In this document: positions 56,946 to 64,000 of the stretch, piece by piece
How positions within the stretch are numbered: position 1 is the first letter of the stretch
How the letters are laid out: every line of letters starts with the position of its first letter
Assembly (NCBI RefSeq): GCF_034190915.1
Contig: NW_026947484.1
Location: 212,672,657 to 212,736,656 of the forward strand
DNA: 64,000 nucleotides
DNA from: Cavia porcellus
Taxonomy: Eukaryota > Chordata > Mammalia > Rodentia > Caviidae
Direction: 5' to 3'
Position numbers and translations under genes: made by a program
The notes under the pieces: generated by a model
The model's input: only the letters and a program-made list of their open reading frames with translations
Databases searched by the model: none
What the model was told of the DNA's origin: nothing

Positions 56946-57080
56946 TAGTATAATGCCCCCCCCCTTTTTTTGTCTTTTTCGTTTTTATTGGTACCAGGGA
57001 TCGAACTCACGACTGCACACTTGCAAGGCAGGCACTTATGCCACTGAGCTAAATTCCCAACCCCTAGTAGTATAATGCCC
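56946..57080 (-). repeat. ID-like SINE (CTTGCAA-loop subfamily) with 13-bp target-site duplication
   Basis: Exact TAGTATAATGCCC repeats at 56946-56958 and 57068-57080 flank a C/T run, TTGTCTTTTTCGTTTTTATTG, GGTACCAGGGATCGAACTC, CACTTGCAAGGCAGGCAC and GCCACTGAGCTAAATTCCCAACCCC. Confidence 0.94.
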
Positions 57081-57479
57081 TTTTATCACCCCATGCTTTG
57101 TTCTACTCTTGTCATAAATGTTGTTCCTGAGTCTAAGCCTCATTGTTATTGCTATTGTTGTTACTGGTATGAATAATTGTCTTAACTAAATGAAGAGCTG
57201 CAAAGATGACTCTCAGAAGTCACCTGAGTACCGGTGGCCTTCATTCTTTCCTGTAGGTCGTTTCCCTTTGGTTTGGGTTGTTTCTCTTCAACCTGCAGAA
57301 CTTCCCAATTCTCTCCCTTTCTCAGGACACTGCAGCATCTTCACCCCTCCAGCTCTGTTTCCCCAAATCTGTGAGCTTCCAGTCATTTCCCACAGTGAAT
57401 CAGCTGCCAAGATAAATTTGTAGTCCCTTCCAGACTCCATAAGTAAGTACAGATCCAGATCGAGCCATGGGAGAGCCAA

Positions 57480-58015
57480 GGGGCGAATGGCAGGGGGCCT
57501 CTCCTCTTCCTCCTTCTTATTCCGCCTCGCCCGACCAGAAACAGCACCACTCTGACCCCAGAATGTGGGATTAAACTACCAGGTTTATTATTGATTTTTT
57601 ATCTCCTGTTTTTCCTGGCAGAGGGAGGAGGGTACCAAGGCCTTTTCTGCAACACATGGATCCCTTTCAGTTGGCCTCAGGGATTTCTAACCCTCTAAGT
57701 ATAAATCTCTATTAGGTGGAGACAGATAGATGTTGAGGAACTACAAGGAAGCCAAGGAGCATGTGCATCTACCCTAAGGAACCAGCAATCCAGCCTCCTC
57801 TCCTGCTTCTCCCTCTTCTCCTCCTCCTCTCCCTGCCAATTAGCCGGGATCACTTAACCTGCGGAGTGGAATCGATGGGCCTGGGTAACAAAAGATAATC
57901 AGAGGCCTTAGATTCTGGACTCTGCTGAGGTTATTGCCTCTGAGTCTCACCCATCCCTATCTATATATGCCAGAGATAACAAGGGGCCCCATCAAAGCCT
58001 TGGGAATACACAGGT
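57480..58015 (-). repeat. Possible solo LTR, minus orientation
   Basis: Read on the minus strand there is a TATA-like CATATATAGATAGG (about 57967-57954) and, about 375 bases downstream, AATAATAAACC (polyA signal). A CG-containing segment GGTCGGGCGAGGCGG follows. This promoter-to-polyA spacing is LTR-like, but the ends and a target-site duplication were not defined. Confidence 0.3.
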
Positions 58016-58284
58016 GAGGACACATCAGAGGCTGCCCCGCTGCACCCATGGCAGATCTGGAGGTCATGGTTTAAAGGGTTACCAGAGCGGTGATGAGGCA
58101 GGGACATCCCAGAGCTTGAAGGCAATGATGCATGATGGCCTCAGCCCTTTGTTTTTCTTCTTCTACAAGTCCCCAGGCCCCCCAGAAGCTGACCTCCAGT
58201 GATCCCACTGAATATGCTCAAAGTTCCACTTCTGAGCTACTGTTACAGCTACTGTTACAGGGCCACTGTTTCCCCTTCATCTGC

Positions 58285-58310
58285 TTTTGTTTTTTGTTTT
58301 TGTTTTTGTG
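58285..58310. repeat. (TTTTTG)n simple repeat
   Basis: TTTTGTTTTTTGTTTTTGTTTTTGTG. Confidence 0.85.
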
Positions 58311-58510
58311 AGAGTTCTGGAACCAGTCAGACCTGAGTTCAGATCTCAGCTTGACCATTTTCTCAGCTGGCTGATCTTAAAGAATTCACTTCTGTCATAG
58401 AGTCATGAGTTTCTGGTCTATAAAAAATGAAGATAACTTCTTACTTGGAAAATTCTTCAAGAAAGAATATAATAGGAATAGGGTTTATATGCTTCAAACA
58501 TAGAGTGCAT
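58311..58510 (+). repeat. MIR SINE relic
   Basis: TCAGACCTGAGTTCAGATCTCAGCTTGACC, then GCTGGCTGATCTTAAAG, TCATGAGTTTCTGGTCTATAAAAAATGAAGATAA follow the MIR 5' to 3' order. Confidence 0.6.
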
Positions 58511-58616
58511 ATAAAACAATAAGAAATGCAGGAAAACAAAACATATAGTTCCATGAAATAAACAAGTAGCACTTAAAATATGTTTAGTAGTATTACTAAT
58601 AAAAATGAAAATTAAG

Positions 58617-58735
58617 TAGGGGCTACAGTTGTTACTCAGGGTTTACTTATGTGAAAATTTTGGATTCAATCCCCAGCAAAACACACACATACACAAAAGA
58701 AAAGAAAAGAAAGGAAAAGAAAAAAGACAAATCCC
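58617..58735 (+). repeat. ID-like SINE, old, with (CA)/(GAAAA) tail
   Basis: GTAGGGGCTACAGTTGTTACTCAGGG (degraded A box), TTTTGGATTCAATCCCCAGC (B box), then ACACACACATACAC and GAAAAGAAAAGAAAGG. Confidence 0.6.
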
Positions 58736-58736
58736 A

Positions 58737-59125
58737 TGCTATGGTTGATACATTGTGTTAACTTGAGCAGTTTAGAAGTTTAACTAAGAGACTCAGCAGG
58801 GAGCCAGGGGTTTCTTACTTTGTAAACACTCTCATCCTGTGCAAAGGAAAGCAAGGAGATTTTGTGAGTGCTAGACCAGCCCTGGAGCAGGGGTGACCTG
58901 TGTACAATATAAGGGAGGAGAAGAGGCCTGCTCTTCCCCTTTTGCTCTGGCTACTTTTTCTGGCTGCTGCCTTGAAGTGTTGCCCTGGTGCCATGCCACA
59001 CTTGGAGCCAGCTGATTATGGACTGAAACCTCCAAACACTGTAAGCTAAATAAATCTTTCCTTCCCTGATTTTGGGGACCAGGTATTTTGTAACAGCAAT
59101 GACAGAAAAGTAACCAAGACAGCAC
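58737..59125 (+). repeat. LTR-like or non-autonomous element ending in a MaLR-type 3' terminus
   Basis: The 3' part has CTTTTTCTGGCTGCTGCCTTG, GGACTGAAACCTCC, GTAAGCTAAATAAATC (AATAAA near 59049) and GGTATTTTGTAACAGCAATGACAG...TAACCAAGACA. That is the ending common to mammalian MaLR-type LTRs and some rodent-specific elements. The exact family is uncertain. Confidence 0.5.
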
Positions 59126-59500
59126 ATTTAACCTTTGAAAATTTACACTAGTTTTTAAACTATAATAATCAGTATCATCCAAGGTACATAAAATGGATCA
59201 TGTCTCCTTGGTTTCTAGGAATGCTTTTTAGAACAGTTTGTCACTATCTGCTAAGAACTTTAGCAATGCTTATGCACTTTGATCTAGCAATTTCACTTCT
59301 AGGAATCTGTTTTAAGGATATACTCAGAGATGAGGTCAAAGATTAATATTCACAATGTTCAGATGTTTGCCATAGTTAGTAACAGGAAAGCTTTAGAAAC
59401 ACAAATGTAAACGATCATAATAAAAAATCACAAAAATGCTTTCATTGTTTATTGTGCATCCTTAGAATTAGATAACTATTAAAATATTTTCAAATATATT
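59126..59500. other. Intergenic AT-rich sequence, possible L1 relic in part
   Basis: TTTGATCTAGCAATTTCACTTCTAGGAATCTG at 59278 resembles the L1 ORF2 C-terminal 'tttgacccagcaatcccactactgggta' segment, so a short L1 fragment is likely around 59260-59420. Otherwise nothing is seen. Confidence 0.4.
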
Positions 59501-59660
59501 ACAGTGGTACCTCGGTTCATAAACTCAATTCTCTCCACAATTCAGATCACAAACCAAAGTGGACAAGAAATCAAATCTACCCCACAAGGTCAGCATTGAA
59601 TATGATTTAGTTCGCATCCGACTCAGTGTTTGGTCAGAATTGTGTACAGATCCCAGTGTG
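59501..59660 (+). repeat. Possible Tc1/mariner-type DNA transposon relic
   Basis: TA followed by CAGTGGTACCTCGGTTC (59502-59518), then a second half with GATTTAGTTCGCATCCGACTC. The opening resembles the terminal repeat of an old DNA transposon. The other terminus was not found. Confidence 0.35.
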
Positions 59661-60262
59661 TGAACCAAGATGCCGATGTAATGATGTAATAGTACAATGA
59701 TTGCTGATAAACAAGATATAATGTTGTAAATGAATAATCCCAATTTTATGCAGCCACTTTCTAGATATATACTCTATTAGAAAAAGTACCGAAAAACAAC
59801 AGTCTCCTCCTGTTAACAACTATAATTTAAAAAGTTATGGGTTATGTTTTCTTTAGTTTTCAAATTTCTCACATAAGCATTACTTCTAAAATTAGAAATT
59901 AAAAAATACTATTTAATATTAAAAGCTCACTGTTTGACCCAGTAATTCTTCTTCTTCAAACTTATTCTTTAAAAAATCAAAAAAGCAACAAAATTGTTCA
60001 TGTTGACAGAGTGACCTGCCAACTCGATTCAGAGAAAGATGGCATAGTGTTCAAGTGAGGGCAAACATCCATTTTTTTCAAGTGTTTATCATTTGTTTAT
60101 GGTGAAATCATCCTAAGAATGAATGAATCATCATTCATTCTAACTTTTTTCATTTAATCTTAATATTTTATGAGAAATCCCATCTCTGTCCCCATTCAGG
60201 AGACAAGAAACAGTGGAGACCTAGCAACTTAGTGGTACCATATTCCAAAAAAAAGTGTGTGT
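59661..60262. other. Intergenic AT-rich sequence with no recognisable element
   Basis: Nothing recognised apart from a short direct/inverted 'gaatgaatcatcattcattc' palindrome at 60118-60139. Confidence 0.4.
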
Positions 60263-60263
60263 G

Positions 60264-60332
60264 GGTGCTAGGGATGTAGCTCAGTGTGAGGGTGCTGGGG
60301 TCAATCACCAGCCTCAGAACAAAAAAGTCACA
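60264..60332 (+). repeat. ID-like SINE, old
   Basis: GGGTGCTAGGGATGTAGCTCAGTGTGAGGGTGCTGGGGTCAATCACC with an A-rich tail; the anticodon region is deleted. Confidence 0.7.
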
Positions 60333-61034
60333 GGCTGCACTGGAGAGGTCTAAATTTGAGCCCTGACCATCTACTTCCAGAACTGTCTGCCTCCTTTGCC
60401 TCCAATAACTGGAATCATTTGACCTGGCATCACTCTAGCCAGCAGACTTCCAAATCATCTCTTCTCCTTCCAGATATGTTTTATTTTAAAGCCACATAAC
60501 AATAGTCCTTAAAAAAAAGAACTTTAGCAAAAGGTAGCATCTTTGGCGCAAAGATATTGTTGAACTGTTATTTCAAAAGATAAACAGATGTCCAGAGGTA
60601 GCAGAATAGCTAGGAAATCAGTTGCATATTCACCAAGACACTGGGAAGGCACAAAAGATGCTTTATAAGAGTTTTTAATGACATTAAAATATTTTTGAGG
60701 TAAAAGTCATTAAACAAACAATAGGACACTGTATATACAGTGTGATATCGAACATACTTTTTCAAAACCTGGAATGTATACACTTAAGTACAAACAATTG
60801 TTGCAGCATGACCATGGGTTATATATGCTTTTTTCTGTTCATATGTTTTCATTTATTTTCATATACCATGTCTGTAATGAACAATTACTTCATGACCAGA
60901 ACTTTGAAAAAAGAAAAAGAAAAAAATAACAATAGGGATCGGGTGTAAAAGGAAATAAACTTCTGTTTGGGGAAAGAAGTTAGCTGACAAGTTTGGGGGA
61001 ACGGTTAGATGAGGTCACATATGTGAGTGAGACT
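60333..61034. other. Intergenic sequence with no recognisable element
   Basis: Nothing recognised. Confidence 0.4.
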
Positions 61035-61076
61035 AACACCATGCCTGGCAGATAACCAGCACTCAATAAATGCAGA
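61035..61076 (+). repeat. MIR/L2-type 3' end fragment
   Basis: CACCATGCCTGGCAGATAACCAGCACTCAATAAATGC is the common '...gcctggcacatagtaagcactcaataaatg' ending. Confidence 0.65.
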
Positions 61077-61109
61077 TTTACCGCTCCCTCTCTTTCCTGT
61101 TCCTATGCC

Positions 61110-61240
61110 CATCTTTCTTGTTTTGTTTAATTTGGAGACAGAGTCTTGATCTACAGCCCAGGCTGTCCATTAACTTGCAATTCTCCTGCCTCAGCCTCCT
61201 AAGTGCTGGGATTACAGGTGATGCTACCACACCCAGCTTA
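61110..61240 (-). repeat. B1-type SINE
   Basis: Reversed: TTGGAGACAGAGTCTTGATCTACAGCCCAGGCTGTCC, TCCTGCCTCAGCCTCCTAAGTGCTGGGATTACAGG, CACACCCAGC. Confidence 0.92.
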
Positions 61241-62949
61241 TCCTATCTACCAGTGACAGTCTTCTGGCATCAACTTCCTTCCCTGGAACAACCTTTGTCT
61301 TCCTGGTGCATCCGCTGGACCAAGAGATTGTTAGCTTCTTCCTACAGCCCTTCCTTCTGGGCGAGGTGCCAGCAAAAGCTCTGGGAAGCCATGGTGACCA
61401 GGGACAGAAAAGCAGGAATGACACCTACTTCCCTCCACCTGACAGCCCTTGCAGAAGGTTTACTCTTAGGATGACAGCTTGGGAGACAAGGTTTGCATGG
61501 AATCAAGGAGCAACAGGTAAGTTTCCTTATAAACAGTCCCTTTCTCTTCTTCCCCTGTTCTATAGCTGGCAAAATACCCAGGACAAGAAGGCAAGGAGAT
61601 GGCTCTTATTGGGGTTCCCGTGCCAATCATTCTTCCCTCATTGATGACTAGAGCCCCACCAGTAAAGCTACTTAAGCTTTTTTTAAGGTACGTTTTGCAG
61701 TGCAGATTCCCTTTAGAGAACAAACATTGCAAAGCTCTGGTCCTCACTGTATACATCTTTACCAGCTTCCCATCAGAGCCCCAGCTTCTGAGAGCTGCCC
61801 AAGGAAACACTGAGAACAGACACACCTGGGGATGAGGGTTCAGAAGGTGCCATTGGCACCCCATGCTGATACCCAACGTGAAAACTGATACAGGCAAGGT
61901 CTGGGCCTCAGGCTCTTACTCTGTAATTGGAACACTGAGACAAACATGAAAAATAGCAGCAAAAACATGTGGTGGAACAGAATTGCAGGATGGGAGGGAC
62001 CTTAAAACTTTCAAGGTTGACCATCCAATTGGTTATTAAATGGCTGCTACTGGAAATAAGCATCAGGGACACAGGTCTCAGAGTTGGTAGAGCTGGGACT
62101 GTCTGAGCAGGCTTTGTGTACAGGATAATTGGGGTAGAGAGGTTCAGGGGAGTGGAAAGGCCTGGGAACAGGTAAAGCACAGAGATGGGACAGCGGAAGA
62201 GGGAGAGTGAGCAGAGTCTTGGAAAGAGGCTGGTGAAGGGGAGGAGTAACGTGCAGCCTACACAAGAAATCCAGGCTTGGTCTTCAGGGAACCCTGACAG
62301 CCAAGTTAGGCTGGCGGAACTCTGTCCTCTGGACGGCGAGAGGCCCCAGTATCTCAGTAATGAGGTGACTCAGAAGAGTTGCTGGAAGTGATTCAGATTC
62401 TGTCATGATAGGGGTAGAAGACAAAATGGTGTGTCAGAGACATTCCATGTCACCCAGAAGACATGACAGGAGCATGGATTCAGACTGCACAGGTGGGAAT
62501 CAGGAGGAAAGAACAGTAGCAAAGGACTTGCACAGGAAGACAAGGCCGGCATTTGGGCTGAGTAGTGATAAACCGGCCAGTCAGCCAGTCTTTGGAAGAA
62601 CCTCAAGGCGCCACTACCCCAGGAGTGCTCAGAGTCCCTGGAGGAGAGGGAGGAAGCACATTGCTGACCAGGGTTTCCAGGAGTTGTGCAAGCAGCCTGG
62701 CACCCAGGGCAGGGGTGGAGTCAGGGAGAGGGGAGGCTCGTCCTATTCTCTCCAGCAACAATGCTCCCTGAACCAGCCATTCTCTGTGGTTACAAGGGCC
62801 TCCTTCCCCACCAGCCCCTGGCCTACAGGAAATCTGTGTCCCGGAAGTCCACAGCTATGAATGCAGTCTGTGCAATAGCAAAGGCAGGCCAGGGACTGCC
62901 AATGACAGGCCTCCAGGGGCCTCTCGGGGGACCAAAGCAGCCAAGCACT
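61241..62949. other. Intergenic sequence with no recognisable element
   Basis: Several open frames of 100-151 codons overlap on both strands (61.07-62.86 kb). None shows a known domain. Confidence 0.4.
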
Positions 62950-63130
62950 GCTCACCCTGTCCTTCAGCATACCTTTGTTGAGTATCTATGTTGCCCTCAG
63001 CAGGTGCAAGATGCTGAGGACACAGAGGTGGGTGGAGGATGGTGGGGCTACAAATGGGGTCAGCATGTAGATGCAATGTGGCCAGGAATCTGCTAGTCAA
63101 GCTGTGTGCCAGGTGTTCTAATAAGCAGAG
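62950..63130 (+). repeat. L2-like relic, weak
   Basis: CATACCTTTGTTGAGTATCTATGTTG, GGTGCAAGATGCTGAGGACACAGAGG resemble the L2 'tttattgagcacctactatgtgccaggcactgtgctagg' segment. Confidence 0.4.
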
Positions 63131-63539
63131 CACGGAGAAAAGTATGTGGTATCCCATGAGATCCCCTGTGCCTGCCAGCCTAGTACCATGACAGAACCAT
63201 GCGTCGTAGACCCAGCCTCAGGACCCAAGTCTAGTAGAATAGGCTGAGAAATAGATTTAGAGAGAGAAACAAGTCAGGATAATGGGATGTCTTGAGCACC
63301 CTAAGGTAGATGTATTTTATCTGGTAGATCAAGGAGCACAGCAGAGCTCAGCCACAGCTGCTGTCTGTTGGTGCTGGCCCTGCAGCTGGACTCTGGGCTA
63401 GGAAGCAGGCCAGCGCCGTACACTCACCCTCTGGCAGAGAGCGACCCCAGGGCTTGCGCCCTCTTCCTCCTCCTGAATTCTCTTCCCCAGGTGCCTGCTG
63501 GCCCCTCTCACCACTGAGCCCTTCCAAGGGCTTCCCCAC
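63131..63539. other. Intergenic sequence with no recognisable element
   Basis: Nothing recognised. Confidence 0.4.
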
Positions 63540-63775
63540 CCTGCTCCCTGCTCTTTCCTGCCTTTCCTAGCACTTATCACCTACTGTGTGATACACTGAC
63601 TTAACTACATGCAGTGGTCATTGTCTGTCCCCCTGCTAGGATGTGAGCTCCAGCTAGGCAAGGACATCTGTATGTTGTTTCCGATTGTACCCACAACACC
63701 TAGAACAGTGCCTAGAAAGTAGTAGATGCCAAATAACTATTTTTGGATGAATTCTTGAGTGAGTAAGTGAACAAA
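63540..63775 (+). repeat. L2 3'-end relic
   Basis: CCTAGCACTTATCACCTACTGTGTG, CCCCCTGCTAGGATGTGAGCTCC, CAACACCTAGAACAGTGCCTAGAAAGTAGTAGATGCC and the closing GGATGAATTC match the L2 3' end well. Confidence 0.82.
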
Positions 63776-63857
63776 AAGTAAACACATCCTTGTAGTTCTA
63801 ATGTCCAGGATTCAGCTCTAAGAAATGTATATTCATGTAGGAAATGCTGTCTTGGGG

Positions 63858-63910
63858 GGATGAAGGGATGAATGGATGGAAAGGAGGGAAGAAGGCAGGA
63901 AGGCAGGCTG
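63858..63910. repeat. Purine-rich simple repeat (GGAT/GGAA/GGCA)
   Basis: GATGAAGGGATGAATGGATGG, then GAAGGCAGGAAGGCAGG. Confidence 0.75.
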
Positions 63911-63922
63911 GCTCTAACAAGC

Positions 63923-63949
63923 GAATTCAGCTTGCCTGCAGCTGAATTC
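63923..63949. repeat. Perfect short inverted repeat (10-bp arms, 7-bp loop)
   Basis: GAATTCAGCT (63923-63932) and AGCTGAATTC (63940-63949) around TGCCTGC. A related GCGAATTCATC follows at 63954. Confidence 0.9.
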
Positions 63950-64000
63950 ATCAGCGAATTCATCCAGGCCTGCTTCGGGTCTCCCTTCTTGCAGCTCAGT

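Noticed and set aside
61466..61897. 143-codon minus frame
   Set aside because: No domain or start context; overlaps other frames and unique intergenic sequence.
62405..62860. 151-codon plus frame near the right end
   Set aside because: Low-information composition, overlapping frames on both strands, no known family.
1..64000. CRISPR arrays, prophage, bacterial defence or biosynthetic clusters
   Set aside because: The sequence is mammalian; no regularly spaced repeats or bacterial-type operons are present.

Overview
This is a stretch of a mammalian nuclear genome, almost certainly from a rodent. It is scattered with B1-type (7SL-derived) and ID-type (tRNA-Ala-derived) SINEs, old MIR/L2/MER5 fossils and one large decayed L1, and it has a CpG-depleted background with a single CpG island. 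The most frequent young SINE is an ID relative with a well-kept anticodon arm (loop CTTGCAA). I associate that SINE with beaver-like rodents (Castorimorpha), but the species call is a guess.

The window holds one recognisable protein-coding gene: the 5' end of EPAS1 (HIF-2 alpha) on the minus strand. The CpG island at about 37.2-39.5 kb contains its promoter, 5' UTR and first coding exon. That exon encodes MTADKEKK plus two bases of the next codon and ends at a GTAAGC splice donor. The 5' UTR carries a complete iron-responsive element (IRE) hairpin, through which iron regulatory proteins repress HIF-2 alpha translation in iron deficiency. The only upstream AUG lies on the last base of that hairpin and opens a 54-codon uORF.

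Positions 1-38,326 are the first part of EPAS1 intron 1. The bHLH exon 2 was not found, so it must lie beyond position 1. The intron contains SINEs, MIR/L2/MER5 relics, an old L1 3' end (20.33-21.02 kb), and several repeat-free blocks that look like cis-regulatory elements. The best of these, at 21.1-21.5 kb, has eleven CpGs in AT-rich surroundings and three RCGTG hypoxia-response cores within 49 bp.

Positions 39.1-64 kb are upstream intergenic sequence. In other mammals this gap leads towards PRKCE. It contains young ID SINEs with exact target-site duplications, a roughly 6-kb L1 at 46.2-52.25 kb, microsatellites grown out of SINEs, and LTR-like and DNA-transposon-like relics. The L1 is dead: it has a stop at the endonuclease catalytic Glu, FADD changed to FAYD in the reverse transcriptase, a missing ORF1 C-terminal part, and a SINE inserted in ORF2.

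I found no rRNA, functional tRNA, CRISPR array or bacterial-type system. The many other open reading frames of 60-275 codons look like chance frames in intron, repeat or CpG-island sequence. All homology statements rest on recall and reading by eye; no search was run.
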